In this document: in pieces, positions 1 through 12,081 of the stretch
Position numbering within the stretch: position 1 is the first letter of the stretch
Layout of the letters: each line of letters opens with the position of its first letter
Source of the DNA: Planctomycetaceae bacterium
GTDB taxonomy: Bacteria; Planctomycetota; Planctomycetia; Planctomycetales; Planctomycetaceae
Direction of reading: 5' to 3'
NCBI GenBank assembly: GCA_021732995.1
Contig: JAKFWA010000077.1
Span: 1 to 64,000 of the forward strand
DNA: 64,000 bases
Position numbers and translations under genes: made by a program
Notes under the pieces: model-generated
The model's database searches: none
Seen by the model: only the letters and a program-made list of their open reading frames with translations
Told to the model about the DNA's origin: nothing

Positions 1-63
1 ACGCGATTGTTATCGCTCCCCTCTCCCCGGAATCCGGGGCGAGGGGAGCGATAACAATCGCGT
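1..63. repeat. 63-bp near-perfect inverted repeat at the window edge
   Basis: Bases 1-23 are the exact reverse complement of 41-63. The inside (25-30 against 34-39) pairs again around a 3-base loop, with one mismatch (24/40), giving a stem of about 29 bp. No T-tract follows on either strand, so it is not a standard intrinsic terminator. It could extend left of the window. It may be a dispersed palindromic repeat or a strong processing or termination hairpin between genes. Confidence 0.8.
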
Positions 64-100
64 GGTACTGCGATTCAATGCGAATAGTTCTTGCTGCTAT

Positions 101-141
101 CAAAAATAAAAGCGAGCGAGGGCTGATGCCGCTCGCTCGCT
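101..141 (-). terminator. Intrinsic terminator of sat
   Basis: A 10-bp perfect stem (111-120 with 132-141) has a short loop that itself starts and ends with complementary GGC/GCC. Read on the minus strand it is followed by a T-rich run (101-110). It lies about 60 bases past the sat stop codon. Confidence 0.75.
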
Positions 142-199
142 GTAGTTTTAGTGTCGACTCGAAGCGTGCCCAACAGTGTTGCCTGGGCAATCTCTCGAA

Positions 200-1459
<1,260 letters not shown>

Positions 1460-1744
1460 GAATCACTCAATTGGGTTGTGTCGGCACGGCGCGGCCACTG
1501 CAAAGAGGGGCACAACCCGGAACAAACGGTGAGGCAGAGCAGTGCCACACGACGGATTATTCAGATCGCCGCGGCCGAACAAGGAAGATGCTTCGGTGCC
1601 CACACAAAGGCTCCGAAATTCATTCAGCGTCAGTCGCGGTCGAAAAGTAGGGCAACCCTACCTGACCGTCAAGACTCGTAATTCCCACGAAAATGACGCC
1701 GTTCCCGCAACTTCCCTGACTTGCGATATTCAACCGCGAGCAGC

Positions 1745-2677
1745 TTATTTGAACAGGTTCTGCATCATCATGATGGCGGCTGGGCCGACGAGCACCACGA
1801 ACACGCCCGGGAAAATGAACAGCACCATCGGGAAGATCATCTTCACCGACGTCGCTTGAGCACGTTCTTCGGCCATCTGACGGCGACGAATACGCATCAT
1901 GTCCGACTGCTGACGCAGTGCTTGAGCCAGCGGAGTTCCCAACTTGTCCGCGTGAATCAGCGTCGCGGCCAGAGCTTTCATATCATCAATACCTGATCGC
2001 AGGCCCATGTCATGCAGCACTTCGCGACGGATACGTCCCATCTGCAGTTGCATGTTGCACATATTGAATTCGTGACAGACATCCGGATGAGTGTCGCCGA
2101 GTTCTTCCGACACGCGCCGCATGGCGGCGTCCAGTCCGAGTCCCGCTTCCACGCAAACAACGAGCAAGTCGAGAGCATCAGGCAACGCCAGGAAGACTCG
2201 TTCCATGCGACCGCTGCGCACCATCCACAACCAGATCTCGGGACCATAGAAGCCGACCGCAATTGCGCCGCAGCAGGCCAGCACGCAGTTGGACGTCCAG
2301 CCCCAATTGACCAGTCCGATCGTGCCGCCAATGGCGAGGCAGATCACCAGTCCCGCAACCTTCGACGCCAGGAACATCTGCCCGGCATTCGGGTTATTGA
2401 AGCCCGCGTTGGCCAGTTTCAGGCGGAATGAATTCTGTTCCAGTTCCGACTTCGGTTGCAGGGCCTTCGACAATGCTGGGGCAGCCTTCTCAAAGACGGA
2501 CATGGTGCTGGAAGGGTCACCGGCGAGCTTCGACCCATTACGCAGCGACGGATCGCGCAGTTCGTCCAATCGCTCGGTAGCGCGAGACTTGTTGCTGCTG
2601 AAGAACGTGAACACCGCCCACAGCATGCCCGTCGAAACCGCGAACACAATCCACGGAGCAATTTGCATAAGGTCCAT
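1745..2677 (-). CDS. tadC: Tad pilus / type II secretion F family inner-membrane protein (TadC-like)
   Basis: 310 residues with an N-terminal membrane segment (about 8-26), a central pair of hydrophobic segments (about 110-155) and a C-terminal one (about 285-305), the layout of GspF/TadC platform proteins. The T2SSF domain lies between the last segments and includes a stretch typical of TadC (SEELGDTHPDVCHEFN). It should form the inner-membrane platform of a Flp/Tad pilus with TadB, driven by the TadA ATPase. It is the last gene of a three-gene operon, 62 bases after tadB. No prepilin or secretin gene is in the window. Confidence 0.85.
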   Translation of the reverse strand: MDLMQIAPWIVFAVSTGMLWAVFTFFSSNKSRATERLDELRDPSLRNGSKLAGDPSSTMSVFEKAAPALSKALQPKSELEQNSFRLKLANAGFNNPNAGQMFLASKVAGLVICLAIGGTIGLVNWGWTSNCVLACCGAIAVGFYGPEIWLWMVRSGRMERVFLALPDALDLLVVCVEAGLGLDAAMRRVSEELGDTHPDVCHEFNMCNMQLQMGRIRREVLHDMGLRSGIDDMKALAATLIHADKLGTPLAQALRQQSDMMRIRRRQMAEERAQATSVKMIFPMVLFIFPGVFVVLVGPAAIMMMQNLFK

Positions 2678-2739
2678 GACAATGTCTCATTCAGACTGCG
2701 AACGAATGGTCGAAGCAACGCAATAAATCTGCGAGGTCC

Positions 2740-3714
2740 TTAGACCTTGATGTTGACGATCTTCTTGATGAAGAACGCACCCATGATCTGCAGCAGGATC
2801 GCGTAGAGCAGCATCTGCTTACCGAGATCTTCCTTGAACAACATCATCACGTATTCAGGATTGAGGTAGTAAACCGTCAGGAACAGTGCGATGGGCAGGG
2901 CCTGCAAGACGATACCGCTCAAGCGACCTTCGGCGGTCAGAGCTTTCACCTGACCGAGAATCTTGAAACGCTCGCGGATCAGATAAGAAATCTTGTCGAG
3001 CACTTCGGCGAGGTCACCACCGGCCTGCTTCTGCACGGCTACGGCGGTTACGAAGAACTTCAAGTCCATGTTCGGCATGCGTCGCAACATGCTTTTCAGC
3101 GAACGCTCGATCGGAATACCGAGGTTCTGCTCTTCATAGGCGAGCATGAACTCGGTGGCGATGGGGGCAGGCATTTCTTCGACGACGAGATGAATTCCCG
3201 AGTTCAAGGAGTGACCGGCTCGCAACGCGCGGGCAATCAACGCCATTGCTTCGGGCAATTGCTGAGCGAACTTGCCGAACCGACGACGGCGACGCAGGTA
3301 CAACCAGGTCAGCGGCAGCAGTCCAGCAATCAGACCAAAGACCGGAAACAGTGGTACCGGCGCCTTGGACGCCCATCCGAGTGCCACACCGACACCGACA
3401 GCGCCCAGCGACACCATCACGAAGTGGTCAGGCCGAATGGGCGAGTCAGCTTGTTCAAAGAAGGAGACAAGGTTCTCAATGCCCTTGAGCCAGCGCGAAA
3501 TCATGCCGGCGAGGCCGTCAGCACCATCAAGGATACCCTCCTTCATGATGCCTTGAGATTCTTTACTGTCCTTCTTCTTGCCGGTCAGCGCTTCCAGGCG
3601 ATCTTCGGTGGAACTGCTGCCAACGTCCCTGAGCAGGAACAGCCCCGCGCCCGCGAGCACCGTCACCGCGACAAAGATGATGATGTAAACCAAATAGCCG
3701 GTCATGTTGATCAC
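2740..3714 (-). CDS. tadB: Tad pilus / type II secretion F family inner-membrane protein (TadB-like)
   Basis: 324 residues. It has an N-terminal membrane segment (about 7-26), two central ones (about 100-145), the T2SSF domain (the stretch around LPEAMALIARALRAGHSL is typical of TadB), and C-terminal membrane segments (about 268-320). It is paralogous to the next gene and would pair with it as the pilus or secretion platform. It lies 48 bases downstream of the tadA homologue on the same strand, so co-transcription is likely. Confidence 0.87.
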   Translation of the reverse strand: MINMTGYLVYIIIFVAVTVLAGAGLFLLRDVGSSSTEDRLEALTGKKKDSKESQGIMKEGILDGADGLAGMISRWLKGIENLVSFFEQADSPIRPDHFVMVSLGAVGVGVALGWASKAPVPLFPVFGLIAGLLPLTWLYLRRRRRFGKFAQQLPEAMALIARALRAGHSLNSGIHLVVEEMPAPIATEFMLAYEEQNLGIPIERSLKSMLRRMPNMDLKFFVTAVAVQKQAGGDLAEVLDKISYLIRERFKILGQVKALTAEGRLSGIVLQALPIALFLTVYYLNPEYVMMLFKEDLGKQMLLYAILLQIMGAFFIKKIVNIKV

Positions 3715-3762
3715 CTTCGAAAACCGACATCACGACTGAAGCAGAGAACGGTTCAAGACGGA

Positions 3763-5094
<1,332 letters not shown>

Positions 5095-5342
5095 AGAGCG
5101 AGTTCCTCTGAGACATCTGACATGCCGTTATTTCGAGTCTTATCGCGCTGCACACGGCGCGCAGCCGACCACCCTGAGTGACATGCTGCTCCAAACATAG
5201 GTCACGAAATTGCCCGGCAACGTCGCCACACCATGAAAGTCCGCCTGAAGTCGCAACTTGTCCCGTTCACTGACTTTGATCTGACCGTCACAATCGGATC
5301 GCTCGCTACAACCCTTCCTGATCACCACTCTCGGGATAACTC
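5095..5342. promoter_or_regulatory. Divergent promoter region, tad operon / dehydrogenase
   Basis: 248-bp gap between the starts of the minus-strand tad operon and the plus-strand dehydrogenase, so it must hold promoters for both. No convincing -35/-10 pair or operator dyad could be picked out by eye. Confidence 0.4.
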
Positions 5343-6209
5343 ATGACTCAGAATGCACGCCCAACCGTGGGGCTGATCGGCCTCGGCTTGATGGGTTCGG
5401 CGATCTCGGAGCAGTTGCTGACGGCCGGATTTGATGTGCTGGGGTTCGACCTGCGGCCTGAGTGTTGCGAGCAGTTGGCATGCATCGGCGGTCGGGCTGC
5501 AGCCAGCGCGCGAGACGTCGTTCGATCGGCGGACCGAGTTTTGTTTTCAGTGATGACGACCGATCAAGTCGCCTCAGTTCTGGATGAGTGTCGCCGCGAT
5601 TTGAGAGCTGATCAGATCGTGATTGATACTTCGACGGGATCTCCAGCGGAGATGACGGAACTGGCTGCTCGGTTAGCAGGGCAGGGCGTTTCGTATCTCG
5701 ACGCGACACTGGCTGGCAGCAGTGCGGATCTGCGGCGGCGCGAAGTCTTGGCTCTGGTTGGTGGAGACTCTGCGGCGTTGGAGCGTTCGCGGGATCTTTT
5801 CGATTGCATTGCGAAGCAGGTGTTCTATCTCGGGCTAAGCGGATCTGGCGCTCGAATGAAGCTGGTTTTCAATCTGGTGCTTGGTTTGCATCGCGCGGTG
5901 TTGGCTGAGGGGCTGCAATTCGCAACGAAGATCGGCATCGAACCGCAGACAGCGCTGGATGTCCTCAAGAGCGGAGTGACCTACTCGCGCGTCATGGACA
6001 CTAAAGGCCAGAAGATGCTGACCGAAGACTTCACGCCGCAGGCGAAGCTCGCGCAACATCTCAAGGATGTTCTGCTCATGCAGGAATTGGGTGCGCAGCA
6101 TCAGGCCAAACTGCCGCTCACCGAGTTGCATCGTAGTTTGCTCGCAGCCTGTGTTGCGGCGGGCTGCGGGGAACTCGACAACAGCGCGATCATTAAAGCG
6201 TTCGATTAG
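5343..6209 (+). CDS. NAD(P)-dependent beta-hydroxyacid dehydrogenase (3-hydroxyisobutyrate dehydrogenase family)
   Basis: 288 residues with an N-terminal Rossmann domain (GLIGLGLMGS at about 10-19) and the all-helical C-terminal domain. The motif GSGARMKLVFN (about 170-180) carries the catalytic Lys of this family. Members oxidise small beta-hydroxyacids (3-hydroxyisobutyrate, tartronate semialdehyde, glyoxylate-type substrates); the substrate cannot be fixed from sequence. It stands alone, ends at a bidirectional terminator, and is convergent with the BBP7 gene. Confidence 0.9.
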   Translation: MTQNARPTVGLIGLGLMGSAISEQLLTAGFDVLGFDLRPECCEQLACIGGRAAASARDVVRSADRVLFSVMTTDQVASVLDECRRDLRADQIVIDTSTGSPAEMTELAARLAGQGVSYLDATLAGSSADLRRREVLALVGGDSAALERSRDLFDCIAKQVFYLGLSGSGARMKLVFNLVLGLHRAVLAEGLQFATKIGIEPQTALDVLKSGVTYSRVMDTKGQKMLTEDFTPQAKLAQHLKDVLLMQELGAQHQAKLPLTELHRSLLAACVAAGCGELDNSAIIKAFD

Positions 6210-6236
6210 CTTCCCGCCTGCGCGGCATCAAAGAAA

Positions 6237-6271
6237 AACGCCAGCGGAGACTTTGAGTCTTCGCTGGCGTT
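6237..6271. terminator. Bidirectional intrinsic terminator
   Basis: Arms 6237-6246 and 6262-6271 are complementary (10 bp), and the inner bases pair partly. An A-rich run lies to the left and a T-rich run to the right, so it can stop both the dehydrogenase and the convergent BBP7 gene. Confidence 0.75.
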
Positions 6272-6304
6272 GTTTCTGAATTCGTACTTCTGTCGAGCTG
6301 TGCT

Positions 6305-7624
6305 TTAGAAGCGAATCTCGGCACCGACATTGACGCCTTGGAAGTACATCTTGTCGAAGCTCGGGCGGACAATGAGTCCCGCCGGTACGTTTGGCCCGTT
6401 GTCGTTGTAATAGATGCTGTTGTGCGGCCGGGTCACATTGTCGATGACGAACAGCGAGTAGCCGAGGATGAAGCTCACGTGCTGCGAGATGTGAGCACGG
6501 CCATACAGAGCCAGTTCGCCGAACGGTGCGACTTTCGATCCGGACTCCGTCGTAAAGACGGTCGGGTCACCCGGGGACCGCAGTGCTGTGGTCGTCACGG
6601 ACGATTCGTAGTTGTTCACACCGATACCGATTTTAGGCTCAACTCCCAGTGTCAACCAGCGGCTGACCAGTTCGGCTCGCAGACCGATCTGTCCCAGGTA
6701 AGCCTGATTGCGAGAGGTGGAGTCAATCGTGCTGACGAGCGGTACTGGCAACTGGCCTTGCTGGTCGAACACGCCAACCTGGCCAAAGGATTCATCCTGA
6801 CCGTAGTAGCGGAAGCCCATCAACGGACGCAGTTGCAGGCCTGGGTTCGGGTCGTAGGCTTCCCAGACATAGTTGATGTCCGAGCCCCAGACTCGATTGG
6901 TGAATGACATCACCAGGCTGTTGTCGTACAGGAAAATGTTGGTGCCGAGCTGGCCGTTGGTGAACGTGGTCGTACCGACAAATTGTGGCAATGCGACAAG
7001 GTTCCCTGGTGGAGCAGCACCAAGGCCAGTGGTGACGCCATCGCGATCAAAGCCTTCTTCGAGGCTGAAGATGCTGCCTTCAATCGAGCCGCTGATCAAC
7101 GGGATGCCCAAGGTGGCTCGAATACCGTTGAGGTTGTCGATGTCCAGATTATCGGTGGTGAGAACGCGAGCCTCGCCGAGCAATTGATTGCCCGAACTGA
7201 CCTGGAATGGCCGTCTCGGATTCAGCGAGGATGCTGTTTCTGAGCCCAGCAGCACATCGCCCGGTCGCTTCATCGTGAAGTTGAGGTACTCCAGACGGAA
7301 GAACGCGTCCGTGAAGAGGTCCTTGGCGAACTCGTCAAACGGCGAGTCTTCGTAGAGGCCACCGCGATCGGAGGAGATGTCACCATAGTTCCAGCGGGCG
7401 GGGCCATCTTCAAAGCTTGGTGTCAGTGGCACCTTGCCGAATTTCCCGTAGCCGCTGGGGTAACCGCTCGCGTACTGATCGGGACCGATCGGAGGGCAAT
7501 ACGCGCCACCGGGTACCGATGCGACGCCGTCGCCAGACTGCCAGTAGTCCTGAGCAGTCGTCGCACGACAGGCGACCAGCGCACTCCAGACCGCGATCGC
7601 GAGGCAAACAAATCGGGCTTTCAT
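6305..7624 (-). CDS. BBP7 family outer-membrane beta-barrel protein
   Basis: 439 residues. A signal peptide (about 1-24) is followed by a Gly/Pro/Tyr-rich linker and then a domain of alternating beta strands ending in a terminal aromatic residue (AEIRF), as in outer-membrane barrels. The order of features, including FFRLEYLNFTMKRPGDVLLG near 108-127 and the final strands, matches the BBP7 family, which is expanded in planctomycetes. The family's molecular role is not known; a porin-like or structural envelope role is an inference. It lies alone between a terminator and a 287-bp gap. Confidence 0.8.
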   Translation of the reverse strand: MKARFVCLAIAVWSALVACRATTAQDYWQSGDGVASVPGGAYCPPIGPDQYASGYPSGYGKFGKVPLTPSFEDGPARWNYGDISSDRGGLYEDSPFDEFAKDLFTDAFFRLEYLNFTMKRPGDVLLGSETASSLNPRRPFQVSSGNQLLGEARVLTTDNLDIDNLNGIRATLGIPLISGSIEGSIFSLEEGFDRDGVTTGLGAAPPGNLVALPQFVGTTTFTNGQLGTNIFLYDNSLVMSFTNRVWGSDINYVWEAYDPNPGLQLRPLMGFRYYGQDESFGQVGVFDQQGQLPVPLVSTIDSTSRNQAYLGQIGLRAELVSRWLTLGVEPKIGIGVNNYESSVTTTALRSPGDPTVFTTESGSKVAPFGELALYGRAHISQHVSFILGYSLFVIDNVTRPHNSIYYNDNGPNVPAGLIVRPSFDKMYFQGVNVGAEIRF

Positions 7625-7911
7625 AGTCCGTTTCCCGCACTCTCCCAGGTGATCTCATTGCCAGGCTGGCCACCCAACCTGACGCTGTCACGCATCCCGT
7701 TGAAGCGCCTGCTACCGACTCGGTCGAGTCCGGCAGCATGCGCGACTTTTCCGCCTTTGACGGATTCATCAACGGTATCGGTCAGTGAGACTCTGGAACT
7801 GATCTCATTCGGGCGTCACGTGTGAAAATAGACCGGTCGTAGCGGTCATTCGGAGCCGTAATGAGAAAATAGGAGAGTTGGGAACGCTTTTAGGCCCGGT
7901 TTGGCGCGAGT

Positions 7912-8382
7912 CTACTTCCGCTGGGATTCGGCTTCTGCGGACTCGACCGTGGACAGATAAGCCAGCAGACGATCGCGTTCATTCGTCAGCAGGCGGACCC
8001 GCAGCAGTGAACGCACTCGTGTCGTTAACTCAAGCCGGTTAACGGGTTTCGTCAAAAAGTCATCGCAGCCCGCATTGACAGCCTTCTCGATGTCGCCCAT
8101 CTCATTGAGAGCGGTGACCATCAGGATCGGAATGTCCTTCGTCGCCGCGTTCTGCTTCAGGTGCTTGCAGACTTCGTAGCCGCTCATGCGTGGCATCATG
8201 ATGTCCAGCAGGATCAGGTCCGGCTTGAACTCGGGCACTTTGTCGAGTGCTTCCTGACCGTCAAAAGCCATAGCGACATCGACCGGCTCAGCCGCGAGAT
8301 AGGCTTCGATCAACTCACAATTTTGCTGGTTGTCGTCGACGATGAGAACTCGAGACTGTGCGGAAGTTGCTGGATCGGCCAT
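7912..8382 (-). CDS. Single-domain response regulator (CheY/PleD-type receiver)
   Basis: 156 residues: one receiver domain (about 10-128) plus a short charged C-terminal helix. The acidic pocket (DD at 16-17), phospho-acceptor D60 (LLDIMMPRMSG) and K112 (TKPVN) are all present, so it should be phosphorylated. There is no output domain and no adjacent kinase; it may act by protein contact. The gene 125 bases downstream encodes a PEGA lipoprotein on the opposite face of the membrane, so a functional link is only positional. Confidence 0.9.
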   Translation of the reverse strand: MADPATSAQSRVLIVDDNQQNCELIEAYLAAEPVDVAMAFDGQEALDKVPEFKPDLILLDIMMPRMSGYEVCKHLKQNAATKDIPILMVTALNEMGDIEKAVNAGCDDFLTKPVNRLELTTRVRSLLRVRLLTNERDRLLAYLSTVESAEAESQRK

Positions 8383-8507
8383 CGTGATTCGTCTTGCAAG
8401 GGAGTCATGCGAAGTCGCCGCTCATCCGGCAAAGCGGGCGGCGGGCGCAGTATAGCCATCTGAATCCCGATGGGGAGCGGTCAAAGTCTTCCCCGGCTGA
8501 TCAAAAG

Positions 8508-8924
8508 CTATTGCCCGATCTGGGCTTCGGAACGCAGCGAGTTGCCTCGATCCATTAGCTCGTTGCTGGGCACGACGACTCGCGGCCGAAGCTGGAACGA
8601 AAACTCGTGCTGATCTTTGACGCGGAACGGCAGGAAGTTGTCGGTGACAAAGTCCAGTGGCGGCGTCTGATACCAGGGCGTAGGCAGCTTGATGAGCTGA
8701 GTTTCCGGCTCGTAGCCGTCTTTAAGCAGCGTGATTTCTTCGGTGCCGTACCAGGTGAAATCGAAGGATGCAGGGGTATGACCGATCTGCCGATCACCAA
8801 TCCAGGCCTGCGCGCCGGGAGGGTCGGAATGAATGGTGGCGCGGCGGTGCACGCAGCCCGTTCCTGCGAAAAGCAGGGCCAGACCGACGCTCAGATATCC
8901 GAACTGCCGCCCAACTGCTGACAT
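8508..8924 (-). CDS. PEGA domain lipoprotein
   Basis: 138 residues. A signal sequence ends in a lipobox (LLFAGTGC, Cys24). The PEGA repeat follows directly: SDPPGAQAWIGDRQIGHTPA and then the strand with LLKDGYEPE. PEGA domains are small surface or envelope beta domains often found in planctomycete and delta-proteobacterial envelope proteins. The C-terminal 50 residues are unassigned. It is probably periplasmic and lipid-anchored. Confidence 0.82.
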   Translation of the reverse strand: MSAVGRQFGYLSVGLALLFAGTGCVHRRATIHSDPPGAQAWIGDRQIGHTPASFDFTWYGTEEITLLKDGYEPETQLIKLPTPWYQTPPLDFVTDNFLPFRVKDQHEFSFQLRPRVVVPSNELMDRGNSLRSEAQIGQ

Positions 8925-9158
8925 CCCTGTAACCTTCTACCAGCCGCGTTTGCGGATTTGCAGACAGGTCGGAATGGTAGACGGGGTTGAAAAGTGCCGG
9001 AAGATGAGTCTGCAGCCATCGATTTCTGAAAAAATCGAACCGAGCCGAGATCTCAACGCTCTGGGATCTGCCGGTTTTCTATCATCCGTCCGGACATGCC
9101 CGGATCAAATCGGGCGTGTGAGAGATCGCTCTGAAACTAGTCCACTCGAGTACGTGAC

Positions 9159-10523
9159 ATGTCCCTCCGCGTCTTCCGCTCCACCGCTCGCGCTTTAGTT
9201 TTCAGCCTGCTGGCCTCGGCCGCAGCTCCGGCATGGGCTCAGTTTGGCCCGGCGAAGGTGACCGTGGCCGAAGTCAACAGCCCGGATGGCGTCGCGGCCT
9301 ATCGGGCGTTTGTCGGCACCATTGAAGGCAAGCGGCACAGCCTGGTGGGCAGCGCCGTGGGTGGTCGCGTGATTGAGTACCACGTCAATGAAGGTGATCG
9401 GGTCAAAGAGGGAGATCCTCTGGCAAAACTTCTGACCAGCAATTTGGACATCCAGATTCGGGCTGCGCGAGCGGAACTCGAATTTCGCAAACACGAATTG
9501 CTGGAGTGGAAGAATGGTTCGCGCGAGGAAGAGAAGCAGCAGGCCGAGAGTCGTATGAAGGCGGCGGAGGCCGCGATGAAGTTTGCGAAGTATCGTTTCG
9601 GTCGTACCAAGGAGTTGGTGGGCCGCAACGCCGCGACTCCAAATCAACTCGAAGACGATTCATCCGCGGCAGACGTCGCCAACGACATGTACTTTGCCGC
9701 GAAAGCGACCTACGACCTGGTGATGGCGGGCACTCGCCCCGAGAAAATGGCGCAGGCGGAAGCTCGAGTCGATGCCGCTCAGGAAGAAGTCGAGCGACTC
9801 CTGGATCTGCTGGACAAGCACACGATTCGCGCGCCATTCAACGGCTATGTCGTGGCTGAACATACGGAGGTCGGCCAGTGGATCGAAGTTGGCAGGATTG
9901 TGGCTGAAGTCATTGAAGTGGACTCGGTGGAGATTCGCGTGCCGGTGCAGGAGGCCTATGTTGCGAACCTCAAGAAAGGGGCGGTGGCTCGTATTGAGGT
10001 CGAAGCTCTGCCGAACCAGAAGTTTTCCGGCGAGGTGACTGCAATCGTTCCCAAAGCGGACGAGAAATCCCGTAGCTTTCCAGTGCGGGTTGAGTTGAAG
10101 AACACGATCGACGAGGACGGGGTCCCCTTGTTGAAGCCCGGTATGTTTGCGCGCGTGTGGCTGCCGGTGAATCAGAAGAATCAGCCGCTGCTGGTGCCGA
10201 AGGATGCGCTGGTGCTTGGTGGTCCGCAGCCAATTGTGTTCGTCGTGGAAAAGGCACCGCCAGCGAAGTCTGACGCTCCAGGTGCTCCGAAACCTGAAAA
10301 ACCTGCTGAGCCTGGGTTCATCGTGCGTGCTGTTCCCGTGCAGGTGGGAATCGCCACTCAGGGATGGATTGAAGTGCGCGGCGATTTGAAGGTCGGCCAG
10401 ATGGTTGTCGTCGAGGGGAATGAGCGTCTGCAGCCGGACAGTGCGGTGGTGCCAGAGCCGGCCAAGATTGACCTGCCGCCTGCTCCGCCAGCCCGTCCGG
10501 CGAAACCAGCTACGACCAAATGA
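9159..10523 (+). CDS. RND/ABC efflux periplasmic adaptor (HlyD/AcrA-type membrane fusion protein)
   Basis: 454 residues with a signal peptide (about 1-27). A lipoyl-like half motif (GGRVIEYHVNEGDRVKEGDP) precedes a long alpha-hairpin coiled coil (about 100-210), followed by the second lipoyl half (DKHTIRAPFNGYVVAEH), a beta-barrel domain and a membrane-proximal domain. The C-terminal 60 residues are Pro/Ala/Lys-rich. Adaptors of this type bridge an inner-membrane pump and an outer-membrane channel. Neither an RND/ABC pump nor a TolC-type gene is next to it; the next gene, 129 bases on, is a histidine kinase. Confidence 0.9.
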   Translation: MSLRVFRSTARALVFSLLASAAAPAWAQFGPAKVTVAEVNSPDGVAAYRAFVGTIEGKRHSLVGSAVGGRVIEYHVNEGDRVKEGDPLAKLLTSNLDIQIRAARAELEFRKHELLEWKNGSREEEKQQAESRMKAAEAAMKFAKYRFGRTKELVGRNAATPNQLEDDSSAADVANDMYFAAKATYDLVMAGTRPEKMAQAEARVDAAQEEVERLLDLLDKHTIRAPFNGYVVAEHTEVGQWIEVGRIVAEVIEVDSVEIRVPVQEAYVANLKKGAVARIEVEALPNQKFSGEVTAIVPKADEKSRSFPVRVELKNTIDEDGVPLLKPGMFARVWLPVNQKNQPLLVPKDALVLGGPQPIVFVVEKAPPAKSDAPGAPKPEKPAEPGFIVRAVPVQVGIATQGWIEVRGDLKVGQMVVVEGNERLQPDSAVVPEPAKIDLPPAPPARPAKPATTK

Positions 10524-10652
10524 GTGATCTGTCTGGCTAGCGCTCGGAAAGTCAGTTGCCGGTTTTCGCGATGATTCGGTACATGGTGACTCGCGCCAGA
10601 ATTGCGTGTGCGCGAAGAAACGGTGATTCGATCAGGATGAACGGAATCCCGC

Positions 10653-12077
10653 ATGAACTTGTTTGCGACCGATGTGCGGAGCGCTGACTTTCTTCCGACT
10701 GACACTGAGCAATCTTTCTTGCGTCGCATTCAATCGCGACGTTTCCATGCCTACGCGCGCATCGCGGAATCGATCATGTTCCTGGCGACGGCCGTCGGGT
10801 ATGTGGCCTACGTGGAACCCGTCAACAAGATTCTGGCCGCGACGTTTTTCGGATCGGCGCTGATGTCGCTCGTGATCCGCAAGTTGTTTGACCATCAAGG
10901 CTGGCTGCCGCGGTACGCCAATCAGGCGACGTTCATGTCCAGCGTGCTCTACATGTTCCCGGCCATGTTGAGCACCATTTTGAGACCTGAGAACGAAAAC
11001 GGTCGAGCCCTCGTGCTGGTTGGCTTGGCGATCAGTTCTTACTGCTTTTCGCTGCGCTGGTTTGCTGCCAATCAGATCGCTCTGGGGTTGATGTCGATGC
11101 TGGCCTGGAGTCTGACAGACTATTCCTTTGGAGCTGATGACGCGCTGGTGCTGCTGATCGCCGTGCCAGCGGTGGGTCTCATCATCTGCGTTAATCAACT
11201 GGAAAGTCTGAAACGCGCCTTTCGCTTTCAGAAGGAGTCCAGTGATCGGCAGCAGGAACTTGAGTTCGCGTTGAAGTTGCTCACGGAGGAAACGGAACTC
11301 CGGCGCGACGAGGAACGCCGTCGCTTCGAAAGCGAAGAACGCTTGAAGGAGCAACAGCAGCAACTGCTGCATGTGAGTCGCCTCACAACGATGGGCGAAC
11401 TGCTCGCGAGCATCGCTCACGAATTGCATCAGCCAATGCACGCGACGTCGATGTATGCGGGGGTTCTGGAAGCGCTGACAGCGAATGATGGGTCCCCGCA
11501 ACACAAGAAGTTGCGCGAGTGCTCTGACAAGATCGTGGCGCTGACTCAACAGAGCGCCACAACGGTGCGTCGGCTGCAGAACTTCGTCCGTCGCGGCCCG
11601 CGTATGAGAGTGCAGACCGATCTCTCCGAGATCATTCAGGATGCTCTCGAACTCACCGCTGCTGAGATGCGACATCTCGGAGTGCAGTTGGAGGTGCAGG
11701 CGACCGAAGAGGGCTTCCGTGTGGAAGTGGACCCGGTGCAGATCCAGCAGGTGCTGGTCAACCTGCTACGGAATTCGTGCGAGGCGATGGCTGAGACTCC
11801 GCTATCAGAACGTCGCATCAAGGTCGCGATGCGAACAACCGGTGAGCAGATCGAACTCAGCGTGATCGATGCGGGTTGTGGTTTAAGTCCCGCCGCAGCC
11901 GACCGGGTGTTTGACACCTTCTACTCGACGAAGAGTGAGGGGCTTGGCATGGGGCTGGCGATCAGCCGCTCGATTCTGGAAGATCATCGCGGTTCGATTG
12001 AGGTGGTTTCTGAAGTCGGGCAGGGGGCGACCTTCCGCCTGTTCCTTCCCGCGTTGAGTCTAGCAGTCAGGAACTGA
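10653..12077 (+). CDS. Membrane sensor histidine kinase (FixL/NtrB-like core)
   Basis: 474 residues. About six hydrophobic segments (residues 35-190) form the sensing part, with no large periplasmic loop. A charged coiled coil (about 190-245) leads to the HisKA domain with H256 in IAHELHQPM, and the HATPase domain holds the N box (QVLVNLLRNSCEAM), the G1 box (DAGCGLS) and the G2 box (GLGMGLA). It should autophosphorylate and pass phosphate to the receiver encoded four bases downstream. The signal is unknown; a sensor that is all membrane segments suggests an intramembrane cue. Confidence 0.92.
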   Translation: MNLFATDVRSADFLPTDTEQSFLRRIQSRRFHAYARIAESIMFLATAVGYVAYVEPVNKILAATFFGSALMSLVIRKLFDHQGWLPRYANQATFMSSVLYMFPAMLSTILRPENENGRALVLVGLAISSYCFSLRWFAANQIALGLMSMLAWSLTDYSFGADDALVLLIAVPAVGLIICVNQLESLKRAFRFQKESSDRQQELEFALKLLTEETELRRDEERRRFESEERLKEQQQQLLHVSRLTTMGELLASIAHELHQPMHATSMYAGVLEALTANDGSPQHKKLRECSDKIVALTQQSATTVRRLQNFVRRGPRMRVQTDLSEIIQDALELTAAEMRHLGVQLEVQATEEGFRVEVDPVQIQQVLVNLLRNSCEAMAETPLSERRIKVAMRTTGEQIELSVIDAGCGLSPAAADRVFDTFYSTKSEGLGMGLAISRSILEDHRGSIEVVSEVGQGATFRLFLPALSLAVRN

Positions 12078-12081
12078 GTTG

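Noticed and set aside
10632..11675. Minus-strand frame of 347 codons within the membrane kinase gene
   Set aside because: Composition typical of antisense frames, and it also covers the kinase start region.
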